64,000 nucleotides of DNA from Bog-473 sp963742035 (lineage in GTDB: Bacteria > Actinomycetota > Acidimicrobiia > Acidimicrobiales > RAAP-2). The stretch covers positions 708,117-772,116 of the forward strand of contig CAVUKH010000007.1 in NCBI GenBank assembly GCA_963742035.1. The letters run 5' to 3'. A model generated the notes under the pieces. The model was given only the letters and a program-made list of their open reading frames with translations, was not told the DNA's origin and made no database searches. Shown here piece by piece: positions 45,721-55,201 of this stretch; position 1 is the first letter of the stretch; each line of letters starts with the position of its first letter. The translations under genes and the position numbers were made by a program.

Positions 45721-46854
45721 ATGAAGACCGTGCTCGTACTCGGTGCCGGCTTTGCCGGTCTGGAGCTGGCCACGATGTTGTCCGACGAGGTGCCCGACGA
45801 GGTCGACATCACGATCGTCGACAGCAGCGATGCGTTCGTGTTCGGCTTCTCCAAGCTCGACCTGATGTTCGGGCGACGGGATCTGGCGGGCGTGCGCGTT
45901 CCCTATGCCCATCTCGACAAGCCGTCCGTCCGCTTCGCGCAGGAGACCGTCCTCAGCATCGACCCGGAATCTCGTCGCGTGACCACGAATGCCGCGACGT
46001 ACGAACCGGACATCCTCGTCGTGGCGCTGGGTGCGGATCTGGACCCGGCGGCGACTCCCGGCATGGTCGAGGAGGGCTCCGAGTTCTACACCGTCGATGG
46101 CGCGGCACGGGTCAGCCACCTCCTGCCCACTTTCGAGGGCGGCGACGTCATCATCGGCGTGCTGGGCAACTTCTTCAAGTGCCCGGCTGCTCCGTTCGAG
46201 ACCGCTCTCATGCTGCACGACTTTCTGGAGAAACAAGGTATTCGGGCCACGTCGACCATCAAGGTCGTCAGCCCGATGGCGACGCCCATTCCCATTTCGC
46301 CAGAGGCGTCCACCGGCATCCTCGAGGCGGTCGGGGAACGGGGCATCGAATGGTGGCCGCAGTCCAAAGTCACGGCCCTCGACCCCGCCACCAAGATCGC
46401 CTCGCTGCAGGACGGCCGGACGATGCCGTACGGCCTGTTTCTCGGCGTCCCCGTGCATCGGGCTCCCCGGGTCGTCGAGGACTCCGCTCTGGCCGAAGAC
46501 GGCTGGATCCCGGTCGACCACCGAACCTTCGCGACGAGGTTCGAGCATGTCTACGCCATCGGTGACGTCACGAGCGCACCGGTGCCTCGCGTGGGCGCCA
46601 TCGCTGAAGGAGAGGCCCGCACACTCGCCGAGGTCCTGATCCACCAGATCAAGGGCGGCGATGCGCCGGAACCGTACAAGGGACAGGCGACGTGCTACAT
46701 CGAGTTCGGAGGCACCAAGGTGGCACAGTTCGAGGCCAACTTCTTGTCCGGACCGACTCCGTTCGGAAACTTCACCCCGGCTTCCGAGGACATCGCTGCG
46801 TCGAAGGTCGAGTTCGGCGCGTCGCGCCGCCGCCGTTGGTTCGGCATCGACTGA
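45721..46854 (+). CDS. SQR/FCSD-like FAD-dependent oxidoreductase
   Basis: 377-residue pyridine-nucleotide-disulfide-fold flavoprotein. VLVLGAGFAGLELATML (FAD), VVALGADLDP, FFKCPAAPFETALML with the Cys typical of sulfide:quinone reductases, VYAIGDVTSAPVPRVG (second FAD strip) and CYIEFGGTKVAQFEAN near the end. The second redox Cys of true SQRs is not obvious, so this may be an NADH-quinone-type or ferredoxin-linked reductase instead. 121 bases after the BVMO gene. A reductase partner for an oxygenase is possible but not shown. Confidence 0.8.
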   Translation: MKTVLVLGAGFAGLELATMLSDEVPDEVDITIVDSSDAFVFGFSKLDLMFGRRDLAGVRVPYAHLDKPSVRFAQETVLSIDPESRRVTTNAATYEPDILVVALGADLDPAATPGMVEEGSEFYTVDGAARVSHLLPTFEGGDVIIGVLGNFFKCPAAPFETALMLHDFLEKQGIRATSTIKVVSPMATPIPISPEASTGILEAVGERGIEWWPQSKVTALDPATKIASLQDGRTMPYGLFLGVPVHRAPRVVEDSALAEDGWIPVDHRTFATRFEHVYAIGDVTSAPVPRVGAIAEGEARTLAEVLIHQIKGGDAPEPYKGQATCYIEFGGTKVAQFEANFLSGPTPFGNFTPASEDIAASKVEFGASRRRRWFGID

Positions 46855-47018
46855 CCCTCGCCTGCCTGGCACTGACCTCACTCTTCGCCACTCGTCGGCA
46901 TCGAGAGCAGTCCTTCCAGCATCCACGCTGTGGTGCATCGGCACCTGTGGCGCGCAGACGTCGGCTCTGGGGGAACCCCGACGGCCGATGACGGCAATCC
47001 TTGCCCCGTGTAGCGAAC

Positions 47019-47043
47019 GGCCCCCGGACTGAAGCCGGGGGCC
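47019..47043. terminator. Hairpin downstream of the SQR-like gene
   Basis: GGCCCCCGG and CCGGGGGCC pair perfectly (9 bp) around ACTGAAG, 165 bases after the SQR-like stop. There is no T tract. A second, looser pair GAATCGGGG (47067-47075) and CCCCGATTC (47112-47120) follows. The remaining 46855-47400 gap has no supportable gene; one 87-codon frame on the + strand lacks protein character. Confidence 0.45.
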
Positions 47044-47400
47044 GCTGCACGTCACGGCGGGACAGCGAATCGGGGATTCCGGCAGAGCTGTGGTCCCCCA
47101 TCAGCCCCGCCCCCCGATTCACTAAGTCCCCGCGGAAGAAGTGAGCGTCACTGAATCCCCTAGATACGGACCCTTTTCACAACGGTCCCACAACAGTGCA
47201 GCCTCCTTTGGAAGGCTTGTGGCCGGGCCGGTCTCGGCCGGTGCCGGCGTTACGGCCCCGCTTGCCGTCCTGCACGCCAAGCGGGATGAGCGCGGGGTCG
47301 TTTCGCGTCACGCCGTCGACGGGTCCGTCAACGCCCGCACACTGAGCAGTCGCTCACGTGGCCCGATCTCCGACGGCAACCACTGGGCGCTGCCGCGGCG

Positions 47401-48453
47401 CTAGTGGATGAGAACCTTGAGCGCGTTGTGCTCCGCTGCGTGCCCGAAGACATCGTACGCCTCGAGCATTTGGTCGAATGAGAACTCATGGGAGACGAAC
47501 TTCTCGGCAGGGAGCTTGTGCTCGGCAACGAGCTTGAGCAGCATTCCGAGGGTGTTCGTGTTGACCAGGCCCATGGAGATGTCGATGTTTTGGATCCACA
47601 GTTCGTTGAGGGCGAGGTCGACCGACCTGCCGTGCACACCGATGTTGGCGACGTGACCACCGGGGCGAACGATGACCGTTGCCATGGTGAACGTCTGAGG
47701 AATCCCGACCGCCTCAATGGCGACATCGACGCCCAAGCCGTCGGTGAGCGCCAAGACCTGTTCCTTCCAGTCCAGATCCCCCGAGTTGACCGTCTCGGTC
47801 GCACCGAACTCTGCTGCCCGCGCGAGCCGGGAGTTGTCCAGATCGATGGCGATGACCTTCGACGGTCCGTAGAGCCGTGCTGTCATGACGGCCGAGAGCC
47901 CCACGGGTCCAGAGCCGATCACGGCGACCACATCGCCAGGGGCCACGTGTCCGTACTGGACACCTATCTCGAAACCGGTGGGCAGGATGTCCGAGAGCAG
48001 GATGCCCTCGGCATCGGTCATGCCGTCAGGGACCTTGTAGACCGAGTTCTCGGCGAAGGGAACCCGGACGTATTCGGCTTGGGTCCCGTCGATCATGTAA
48101 CCGAAGATCCATCCGATTCCCTCCATGCCCTCAGGGTCGAGACAATGGCTGTAGAGGCCTTTCCGACAGTTCGAGCATTTTCCACATGAACTGACGCACG
48201 CCAGAATGACCCGGTCGCCCACGACCAGTTGAGTCACTCCCTGGCCGATCTCGGTGACCACGCCGATGCCCTCGTGGCCGAGGATGCGGCCGACCTCCAC
48301 CTCGGGGACATCACCCTTCAGGATATGGAGGTCGGTGCCGCAGATGGTCGTCGCCACCATCTTCACGATCACGTCAGTCGGCTGCTCGATCTTCGGATCG
48401 GGCACCTCATCCCAGGCCTTCTTGCCTGGACCCTGGTAGATCAATGCCTTCAT
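47401..48453 (-). CDS. Zinc-dependent alcohol dehydrogenase (MDR family)
   Basis: 350-residue medium-chain dehydrogenase. Catalytic zinc region ICGTDLHILKGD and GRILGHEGIGVV; structural-zinc loop VSSCGKCSNCRKGLYSHC with four Cys; dinucleotide motif VAVIGSGPVGL; Asp in AIDLDNSR at the end of beta-2 suggests NAD. Similar to isopropanol/butanediol-type dehydrogenases (MKALIYQGPGKKAWDEVPDP start). ATG 48453 is preceded by AGGAGG. Stands alone with 307 bases upstream in which I see no other gene. Confidence 0.92.
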   Translation of the reverse strand: MKALIYQGPGKKAWDEVPDPKIEQPTDVIVKMVATTICGTDLHILKGDVPEVEVGRILGHEGIGVVTEIGQGVTQLVVGDRVILACVSSCGKCSNCRKGLYSHCLDPEGMEGIGWIFGYMIDGTQAEYVRVPFAENSVYKVPDGMTDAEGILLSDILPTGFEIGVQYGHVAPGDVVAVIGSGPVGLSAVMTARLYGPSKVIAIDLDNSRLARAAEFGATETVNSGDLDWKEQVLALTDGLGVDVAIEAVGIPQTFTMATVIVRPGGHVANIGVHGRSVDLALNELWIQNIDISMGLVNTNTLGMLLKLVAEHKLPAEKFVSHEFSFDQMLEAYDVFGHAAEHNALKVLIH

Positions 48454-48760
48454 GACGGACCTCCTACTCGCGAGACCGGCATGCACATCACGGTGACAGC
48501 CGAGCTTCCGGATTCAGGGTACGAGATCTCGGTTTCTCCGACTACGGACCAACGTCCCTTCTTCTGTTCAGCCGCCACGTGGGGTCACGTGATCCGCACG
48601 ACGGGTTGGACGTACGACACTCCGGCGCGGACGAAATCTCTGTTGCCGGGGCCGCACATCAGCGACGATTGAGGGGAGCACCCGGTTCTTCGGTGTCGGA
48701 CGGGATCGTGCGGCTACCCGGTGGGCCGAATGGTCACCAAGCAGAGTCGGGAGGGCGCGG

Positions 48761-49144
48761 TCACTCCGGTTGCGCCGTCACCTCTTGCACGGTTCGGCGG
48801 AGAAGGCAGAACTCGTTGCCTTCCGGGTCTGCGAAGACCACCCACGGCACATCAGGCCCCTGGCCGACGTCGACCCGCTGGGCACCGAGGGCTTCGAGGC
48901 GCTCAACTTCGGTATCAAACGTGGCGTTGTCGGCGCGTAGGTCGAGATGCAATCGGTTTTTCAGCTGTTTTGCCTCCCCCACGGGGACGATGTCCAATGT
49001 CGGCTGATCTCCGGCCGGTGAGGCCAGGCTGATGTACTCGTCACCGTCCTCGACCACGTCCCATTGGAGGACCGCGGCCCAGAAGTTCGCCACGGCCCGG
49101 GGTTTGACGGCGTCGATGCACACACAGGAGATCCGGGCTGGCAC
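48761..49144 (-). CDS. VOC-family (glyoxalase/bleomycin-resistance-fold) protein
   Basis: 127-residue vicinal-oxygen-chelate protein. CVCIDAVKPRAVANFWAAVLQWDVVED is the usual first module and NRLHLDLRADNATFDTEVERLEALGAQRVDVG with VVFADPEGNEFCLLRR the second, closely matching the large actinobacterial glyoxalase-like group. H in LHLDL and E in GNEF are likely metal ligands. GTG 49144. Single gene. Function not inferable. Confidence 0.88.
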   Translation of the reverse strand: MPARISCVCIDAVKPRAVANFWAAVLQWDVVEDGDEYISLASPAGDQPTLDIVPVGEAKQLKNRLHLDLRADNATFDTEVERLEALGAQRVDVGQGPDVPWVVFADPEGNEFCLLRRTVQEVTAQPE

Positions 49145-49329
49145 GCCACAATCCTGTCACCGTTCAGGGCATCGACATCACCGGCCGGTCCTTCGTGCAT
49201 CGCTAGTCGACGGCGGCAGGCGCTCGTGGGCGCGATCGCATGAGCGGTGGCCCCTACAGCGTGGACATGCAGGTGGCAGAAGCCGGCTTGGAGGCGCTCA
49301 CCCCCTGAAGGCCATCGCCAACATCGACG

Positions 49330-49369
49330 GCTCGTTGGTCAACCTCTCTGCTCGTTGGTCAATCTCTGG
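49330..49369. repeat. Two tandem 20-base repeats
   Basis: GCTCGTTGGTCAACCTCTCT is followed directly by GCTCGTTGGTCAATCTCTGG (17 of 20 identical). They lie in the 384-base gap between the VOC gene and the methyltransferase gene, about 160 bases before the latter. The gap holds no gene I can support. Could be regulatory or a chance duplication. Confidence 0.5.
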
Positions 49370-49528
49370 CCCAGCTCGGATGGAGATCGTTGGTCCGGCT
49401 CGACCAGCTCGTATCGCAAACGGAACGATGTAGCGGCCTCGGTAGAGACCGGCCACCTCGATCCTCGCCGCCGAGTAGGGCCGCCCCATGCAGCGTTCAG
49501 ACACCGGGAATCCGGCACAATCGAGACC

Positions 49529-50299
49529 ATGTCCGCTCAGTTCCCGAGTACCCAAGCAGACCACACGCGACACACACGGGAGGTCTACGACCGCCTGGCC
49601 CCCGTGTGGGTTGAGGCAAGCGACGATGGTCCATTCAACGGGTGGCTGGAACGACCAGCGCTCCGCACTCTGATCCCCTTCCCTCTTTCGGGACAGACGA
49701 TCCTCGATGCTGGCTGTGGCTCGGGGGCCCAAGTGCACTGGCTGCTGGACCACGGGGCAGAGGTGATCGGCTTCGATCTGAGCCCGGCCATGGTCGAAGA
49801 GACCAAGCGTCGGTGTTCGGACCGGGGCCACCTCTTCGTCGCAGACTTCGCTGAGCCGCTGCCACTCGAACCTCGATCCATCGATGGGATCACCTGCTCG
49901 CTCGCGTTGCACTACCTGAAGGACTGGACGGTGCCCCTCAGGTCTTTCGCTGACGTGCTGCGGCCTGACGGTTGGGCCGTGATTTCCCTCGAGCATCCCT
50001 TTGCACCGCCACTTCCGTCACAAAAGGGCGGCTACTTCGAAACGGAACTGGTAAGCGACACCTGGACCAAGGCCGACGTGGTCGTCACCCAGTGGTACTG
50101 GCGAAGACCCATGTCGGCCGTCGTGGACCTCTTCGCGGACCATGGATTCGCGATCGAGCGGATCGTCGAAGCTCAGCCCTCGGCCGAGGCACTGCAACGC
50201 TTCCCCCAGGATCTCACTCAGGTCGCGGGGGTCCCGTGGTTCATCGTCTACCTACTGAGGCTTCGCAACCTCGTCAATCCACCCGGTGACCGGGCCTGA
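49529..50299 (+). CDS. Class I SAM-dependent methyltransferase
   Basis: 256-residue methyltransferase of the UbiE/Methyltransf_11 type. TILDAGCGSGAQVHWLLDHGAEVIGFDLSPAMVEETKRR (motif I and post-I), FVADFAEPLPLEPRSIDGITCSLALHYLKDW (motifs II-III) and VLRPDGWAVISLEHPF. ATG 49529 lies within a poor ribosome site context. Substrate unknown. After it comes a 462-base gap to the cyclase gene with no recognisable content. Confidence 0.88.
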   Translation: MSAQFPSTQADHTRHTREVYDRLAPVWVEASDDGPFNGWLERPALRTLIPFPLSGQTILDAGCGSGAQVHWLLDHGAEVIGFDLSPAMVEETKRRCSDRGHLFVADFAEPLPLEPRSIDGITCSLALHYLKDWTVPLRSFADVLRPDGWAVISLEHPFAPPLPSQKGGYFETELVSDTWTKADVVVTQWYWRRPMSAVVDLFADHGFAIERIVEAQPSAEALQRFPQDLTQVAGVPWFIVYLLRLRNLVNPPGDRA

Positions 50300-50761
50300 C
50301 GTCCAGATGAGTGGTCTCCCAGACCACAGGGTCCGAGGCACGGTCTCGTGGGGGCTGCTGAACTGGACGGAATGACACCGAAACGTCGCTCGCATCTCGG
50401 AACTCGCAACAGATCCGTAACGTTCCCCGTAGCTGAGCCACAGAAGTGACCTTTAGGCTTTTGTCGGAGCGCGAACCGGCCGGCGCCACCGTCCCCCCAA
50501 AAGCCCCCCTTTGGAGGCGGCGCCGGCCGGGATCGCGTCCGGCACGCTAATCGAGGTGTTCCTCCGCGCCATGGCGGGGTCGTCTCGGCTGGACTCGAGG
50601 GCGGCCTCACTTCCGGCACGAGTGGATGCACCACTGTCGGCAGCTCGAACACCGTTCCAGGCGGTGCTGGAAACGTAGCTTTCAAATCCTTTTGGGAACC
50701 GGGTCCGGGCGCTCCCGATCGGTGGTAACGGCTTGCTCGTGAAGGGCAAACTGTCAGTTCT
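50300..50761. other. Gap without recognised genes
   Basis: 462 bases. A-rich and C-rich runs (CCCCCCAAAAGCCCCCC at about 50490) but no gene with protein character in any frame. It marks the change from dense, very G+C-rich genes on the left to sparser, less G+C-rich DNA on the right. Confidence 0.35.
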
Positions 50762-52093
50762 ATGGAGTCCCCCGAGATTCGGTATGTGAACATCGGAGAT
50801 GGAGACGTCGCCTACCAGGTCCTCGGCGAAGGCCCGGGCGACCTCCTCTTCTGTAACTCCCTCGGAGGACATGTCGATCTCATCTGGCAGATCCCTCAGG
50901 CGGCGGAATTCTTCGAGAAGTTGGCCACGATGAGGCGAGTCCTGCACATGGACCGCAGGGGCTCCGGCGCCTCGGATGCTGTATCTCTCAAAGCCATACC
51001 GACGTGGGAGGAGTTGGCCGAAGACATAGCTGGTGTGCTCGACGCCACTGGGTCCAAGGTGGTGGACCTCGTTGGAGTGAATGAGGTCAGCCCGAACGCC
51101 ATCTTGTTCGCGGCCATGCATCCTGAGCGCGTAAGTTCGCTAATCCTCATTAATACCTCAGCGCGATACATCGAGGCGCCGGACTACCCGATCGGGGTAG
51201 ACCCAGCGACCCTTGATGCAATCTTCGACATGCTGATGTCGACCTGGGGCAGCGATGCGCTCATCACCGCGACGAATCCGACACAGGCGCATGATCGAGA
51301 GTTCCTCAAAGCTGCGGCCCGTATGAATCGGGCGTCGGCGACGCCCAGTACAGCCGCCGCTCTGATGCGGTACTTCTTGAGCAGCATGGACGTGCGGCCG
51401 TTCCTACCTTTGGTGCAAAGCCCGACCTTGGTGCTCCAAGTCACCGAGAGTCCATTCATTATCCTCTCGCACGGGCAATACGTGGCCGACCACATCCCAG
51501 GAGCAACCTTCGTCCCAATGTCGGGGGGCGACATGACCCCTCCCTTCGGGCCGGATGCAGCTTCGGAGATTGCCCAGTTTCTGACGGGCACGCGCCAGTC
51601 CTTCGAGGTAGATCGCGTACTCACCAGCGTGCTGTTCACCGACATCGTCGCCTCGACGGAGACGGCCGCCTCAATGGGTGATCAGGTTTGGCGCAACGTC
51701 CTTGACAGCCACGACCGTCTGGTGCGGGAGCAATTGCGACACTTCCGCGGCCGCGAGATCAAGACGACTGGGGACGGCTTTCTCGCCTCTTTCGACGGTC
51801 CCGCCCGCGCAATACGGTGCGCTCGCGCCATTGTCGAAGTGGTCGAAGCGCTTGGGATAAAAATCAGGGCCGGGCTTCATACAGGAGAATGCGAAGTGCG
51901 CGGAGATGATCTCGGTGGACTGGCCGTTCACATCGCAGCACGCGTTGGAACGATCGCCGGACCCGGAGAGGTACTCGTCTCAGGCACAGTCAAGGACCTC
52001 GTCGCTGGATCCGACATCGTATTCTCAGAGCGCGGCGAACATCAGCTCAAGGGCGTGCCCGGAACCTGGAAGGTCTTCGCGGTGACGCCATAA
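50762..52093 (+). CDS. Alpha/beta-hydrolase-like / class III adenylyl cyclase fusion
   Basis: 443 residues. Residues 1-275 have the alpha/beta-hydrolase layout seen in many actinobacterial cyclase fusions (YVNIGDGDVAYQVLGEGPGDLLF start, MDRRGSGAS, TLVLQVTES, GDMTPPFGP end). Residues 283-443 are a class III cyclase domain: VLFTDIVASTETAASMGD (metal Asp), REIKTTGDGFLASFDG (second metal Asp), HTGECEVRGDDLGGLAVHIAARVGTIAGPGEVLVS. Oddly, the usual nucleophile Ser is missing: the elbow reads VGVNEVSPN, so the hydrolase half is probably a sensor. cAMP product is inferred. Confidence 0.9.
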   Translation: MESPEIRYVNIGDGDVAYQVLGEGPGDLLFCNSLGGHVDLIWQIPQAAEFFEKLATMRRVLHMDRRGSGASDAVSLKAIPTWEELAEDIAGVLDATGSKVVDLVGVNEVSPNAILFAAMHPERVSSLILINTSARYIEAPDYPIGVDPATLDAIFDMLMSTWGSDALITATNPTQAHDREFLKAAARMNRASATPSTAAALMRYFLSSMDVRPFLPLVQSPTLVLQVTESPFIILSHGQYVADHIPGATFVPMSGGDMTPPFGPDAASEIAQFLTGTRQSFEVDRVLTSVLFTDIVASTETAASMGDQVWRNVLDSHDRLVREQLRHFRGREIKTTGDGFLASFDGPARAIRCARAIVEVVEALGIKIRAGLHTGECEVRGDDLGGLAVHIAARVGTIAGPGEVLVSGTVKDLVAGSDIVFSERGEHQLKGVPGTWKVFAVTP

Positions 52094-52160
52094 AGAAACC
52101 GACCGGAAAGGCGATGTCGGCTGGATTCTCCTATCCCCGTACGCCGGGATGAAGGCAAGC

Positions 52161-52934
52161 TCAGCTTGACGTAAGCGACGTGGGTTCGCCTGACGTCAGC
52201 ATCGACTCGACAACCTCAAAGAGTCGCCAGAGGGCGTCCTCGAGGTTCGGGGATTGGAAGTGCGGCTCCCATATTTCGCCGTGAAGGACGTCGGAAACGC
52301 AGAAGACCGAAGCGGTCTGGACTTCGAGAGAAGCGCCGATGGTGAAAATAGCGGAGGCCTCCATGTCCACGGTCAAGATGCCCTCTTCTCGGTAGGCGGT
52401 GATCTCTTCAGCAGTCTCTCGGTATGGCGCATCGGTGGTCCAGGTAGGACCTACCGAGGCGTCCGGGATGGCCGAGCGAAGAGAGGCGAGCAGCTCGGAG
52501 TCGGGGAGGGCCCACCGGCCCGGGAACGAGTAGTGATGCGACGTGCCCTCATCCCTCAACGCCGCCGAGCACACCACGGCCTGACCGATCTCAAGGTCGG
52601 GCGAAAGCCCCCCAGCCGTGCCGATTCCAACGATGGTCTTGACGCCGAGCGCCGCCAACTCTTCGATAACGATGGCGGCGACGGGTGCACCCACTGGAAG
52701 ACGGGCGAAGCCCAGTGCGGGGGAAAGCTCCAAGACGGCACCCGCTGGTCCCGTGATCTCCTTGAACGGCCTTTCTGTGCGGACTCGCTCGAGCAAGACA
52801 CTCTGCCAGCCGAACACGACCGCTGGAGGTGGTGTCTCGATCAGGCGACCTTGACTCGCCCGATAGGAAAGGAGCTGGTGGGGAGTCACGTACGGGCGGC
52901 CCAAGTGCTTGTCTTCGTAATGAGGGACTGGCAC
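52161..52934 (-). CDS. Nucleoside phosphorylase
   Basis: 257-residue phosphorylase of the UDP/PNP hexameric type. GIGTAGGLSPDLEIGQAVV (phosphate and base loop), EEGILTVDMEASAIFTIGASLEVQTASVFCVSD (purine/ribose site with the conserved VDMEASA). The tail past this is about 40 residues. GTG 52934 gives the usual short N-terminus HYEDKHLGRPYVTPHQLLSYR; the frame stays open upstream to 53285 but that part is Arg-rich and lacks family character. Nucleobase preference is not assigned. Confidence 0.88.
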   Translation of the reverse strand: MPVPHYEDKHLGRPYVTPHQLLSYRASQGRLIETPPPAVVFGWQSVLLERVRTERPFKEITGPAGAVLELSPALGFARLPVGAPVAAIVIEELAALGVKTIVGIGTAGGLSPDLEIGQAVVCSAALRDEGTSHHYSFPGRWALPDSELLASLRSAIPDASVGPTWTTDAPYRETAEEITAYREEGILTVDMEASAIFTIGASLEVQTASVFCVSDVLHGEIWEPHFQSPNLEDALWRLFEVVESMLTSGEPTSLTSS

Positions 52935-53412
52935 GCTTGGAAGCCTGCCAGTTTGTGGCCGCCATCGACACCCGAGATCCACAAGCGGGACGGCGACTGG
53001 CTTCGAGCGCTTACTCAGGCAGCGCCGATGGACATCTTGCAGGCGCAACAGCGGCCCGTACTGCATCCGGCCATGCCTTTCGGAGATGCCATTGAGTACT
53101 ACTACCCGAGTAGCCTTAACCCAAAGGACCCTGCACACGACTACGAAGCGCACCAAAGCGGCCAAGGCAGGATCGTCGAGGTCTTCGTCGAAGTCGGATG
53201 TTCGATGAGATCCCCGAAGCAGCCTTTCGAACTTCACGAAGATGACGGACCCGTATCCGGCCACACGAGCCGACAAAACGGACAAGGAGTAGGTCGGCCC
53301 AGCAGGTCTGCGGTGCGTAGATATTCACGGCTCAGAGCCCTGCGACAGTTCCGGCGTACGGGATACCCTCGTCTACAGCCCTTCGCTGCATCCGCTGATG
53401 TAGCGTCGAGCC
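52935..53412. other. Gap without recognised genes
   Basis: 478 bases upstream of the phosphorylase (leftward) and the polyprenyl synthase (rightward). Open frames on both strands are not convincing: the leftward one extends the phosphorylase frame and the rightward one is antisense to it. This should hold both promoters. Confidence 0.35.
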
Positions 53413-54390
53413 GTGCGGTCATCGCCGCTTGACCTTCTGGAACCACCGGACCTTGCTGAGCACCTGGAGACGGTTGGTGACCGACTTGCCGCTACGTGCA
53501 CGGTCGGCTCACCGGATCTGGCCGATTCGTGCCTTCGAGTGGTTTCTGGCGGTGGGAAGCGGCTCCGCCCCGCTCTGACCATTGCGGTTGCCAATGTCGG
53601 GCACGTCTTCGACTTTCGCGTTGTAGCAGCGGCTGTAGCGGTGGAGCTGGTGCAAGTCGGGTCATTGGTTCATGACGACATCTTCGATAAGGCTGAGACT
53701 CGGCGAGGCACGCCGACGATCAACGCCGTCGAGGGTCCGGACCAGGCGCTTCTCGCCGGGACGTACTTGATGGCACGGGCAGGTGCCGAAGCCGCCGCGT
53801 CAGGTCAGCGAGTTGCATCTGACGTAGCCGACACAGTTGCCCGCCTCTGTCTCGGGCAGGCAACCGAAACCCAACACCTGTTCGACATCAGTCAGGAGAT
53901 CGACCGCTACCTCTTCACCATCGAGGCCAAGACCGCTGCGCTCTTCGCCTGTTCGTGTCGGGTTGGTGCGCTCAGCGCTGGGCTGTCGGATGAGCACGTC
54001 GCCCAGTTCGGCGAGTTTGGAAAGAACTTCGGTATGGCATTCCAGCTGATCGACGACGTACTCGATTTGATCGGTGATCCTGATCGCTTGGGAAAACCCG
54101 TCGGCGCGGACATACGAAGTGGCGTCCTCACCATGCCCGCCCTGCTGGAGATGACAGAACCGACGGGAGGCGACCTCCGTGCGCTCTTGCTCCGTCGACA
54201 AGCCGGCGACCTGGAACAAGCATCGAGAATGATTATTGAATCCGGGAGAATCGACGAAGTTGTCGATGTCGCCCGCCAGTTCGCAGCTCAGGCCTCAGCG
54301 GCGATTTCTCACCTCCCTGCTGCAACATCCCTGTCCAGGTTCCCTCCTTCTTATGTGGACTGGGCCCTCGAAGAGTTCGTTGCCGCTTGA
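53413..54390 (+). CDS. Polyprenyl (trans-isoprenyl) diphosphate synthase
   Basis: 325-residue all-helical prenyltransferase that condenses isopentenyl diphosphate. First Asp-rich motif HDDIFDKAETRRG (D88, D89, D92) and second motif FQLIDDVLDLIGD, with GGGKRLRPAL (pyrophosphate binding) near residue 47. Two small residues before the first motif (GSLV) leave room for a long chain, so a polyprenyl rather than farnesyl product. GTG 53413. 137 bases before a small hypothetical gene. Product length not predictable. Confidence 0.9.
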   Translation: MRSSPLDLLEPPDLAEHLETVGDRLAATCTVGSPDLADSCLRVVSGGGKRLRPALTIAVANVGHVFDFRVVAAAVAVELVQVGSLVHDDIFDKAETRRGTPTINAVEGPDQALLAGTYLMARAGAEAAASGQRVASDVADTVARLCLGQATETQHLFDISQEIDRYLFTIEAKTAALFACSCRVGALSAGLSDEHVAQFGEFGKNFGMAFQLIDDVLDLIGDPDRLGKPVGADIRSGVLTMPALLEMTEPTGGDLRALLLRRQAGDLEQASRMIIESGRIDEVVDVARQFAAQASAAISHLPAATSLSRFPPSYVDWALEEFVAA

Positions 54391-54526
54391 GCCGATTGGA
54401 CGCTGTGTCCCGATGCCCGTCAAGCGGAATCGTTCCGGCGTCCCCGGCCCGGCGTTTCGGGGACACTGCTGTCCTTCCATGGAGACCATCTCCGATATGG
54501 CCCCGCACCTATGATTACCTACAACG

Positions 54527-54898
54527 GTGAAGCCGAAGAAGTACCTCGCAGCCCAGCTGGCAGCGGATGAGACACCTCGCTGGCAAATGACAGCCATAAG
54601 GACGGTTGAACCCCTCGGCGAGAGTGGAATCCTTTGCGTGACGCAGGAGAGGCTCCTGTTTGCGTCACATCCACGCTGGGCCTGGTCAACTCCATTGCAT
54701 GAAGTCGAGTCCATTGATGCCGTTGACGTTGGGCCGACCATGAAGAGGCTCTCAAAGGGGGGAGGGCCGCGATGGCAGCTGCGTGTAACGCTCCGAACCG
54801 GCGAGAAGGTGCTGTTCTCGCTCGTCTCACTCCGCCACCGCAACCGAGACCAGATCGATTCGGAAGCTCAGACACTCCGAGATCTTCTCGACCAGTAG
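54527..54898 (+). CDS. Small PH/GRAM-like hypothetical protein
   Basis: 123 residues, function unknown. After KPKKYLAAQLAADETPRWQMTAIRTVEP, the strand pattern ESGILCVTQERLLFASHPRWAWSTPLHEVESIDAVDVGPTMKRL and RWQLRVTLRTGEKVLFSLVSLRHRN looks like a bacterial pleckstrin-homology or GRAM domain, with a helix at the end (RDQIDSEAQTLRDLLDQ). The start codon follows a weak ribosome site. In the same direction as the polyprenyl synthase. Confidence 0.55.
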   Translation: MKPKKYLAAQLAADETPRWQMTAIRTVEPLGESGILCVTQERLLFASHPRWAWSTPLHEVESIDAVDVGPTMKRLSKGGGPRWQLRVTLRTGEKVLFSLVSLRHRNRDQIDSEAQTLRDLLDQ

Positions 54899-55171
54899 CA
54901 CCTAGACCGGCCAAAGGGGATCAGCTCCGGGTGCTCCTTGCCCATTGCGTTGATCGCATGAGGTCAGGCGGATACAGCTTGCTTCGTGTCCCCCACTCGC
55001 CCGAGCCCCCTCCTGCCTCCGCCCTCTCCGTCCGCCGTCCTGGTGCTCGCCTTCGGCTGCGCCCGGCTGGCTGGCTGGCCCCGTCTTCGGCCTCGTCCCC
55101 GCCTGCGCTTTGTCCGCGCTCGTTCCGTCCCTCCGGCCCGCGGTCGGTCGTGCCCCTCTCTCCCGGCAGAC

Positions 55172-55201
55172 AACGGTGGGCCGTACAACGGTGGGCCGTA
55201 C
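55172..55201. repeat. 15-base tandem duplication of a tRNA acceptor end
   Basis: AACGGTGGGCCGTAC occurs twice in a row (55172-55186 and 55187-55201). On the minus strand each copy reads GTACGGCCCACCGTT, the 3' acceptor end of the tRNA-like fragment beside it, so one copy extends past the fragment. The unit may mark the edge of a recombination core. Confidence 0.75.

Noticed and set aside
47141..47404. 87-codon + frame in the gap before the zinc ADH
   Set aside because: No homology-like motifs, no ribosome site, composition unlike neighbours.
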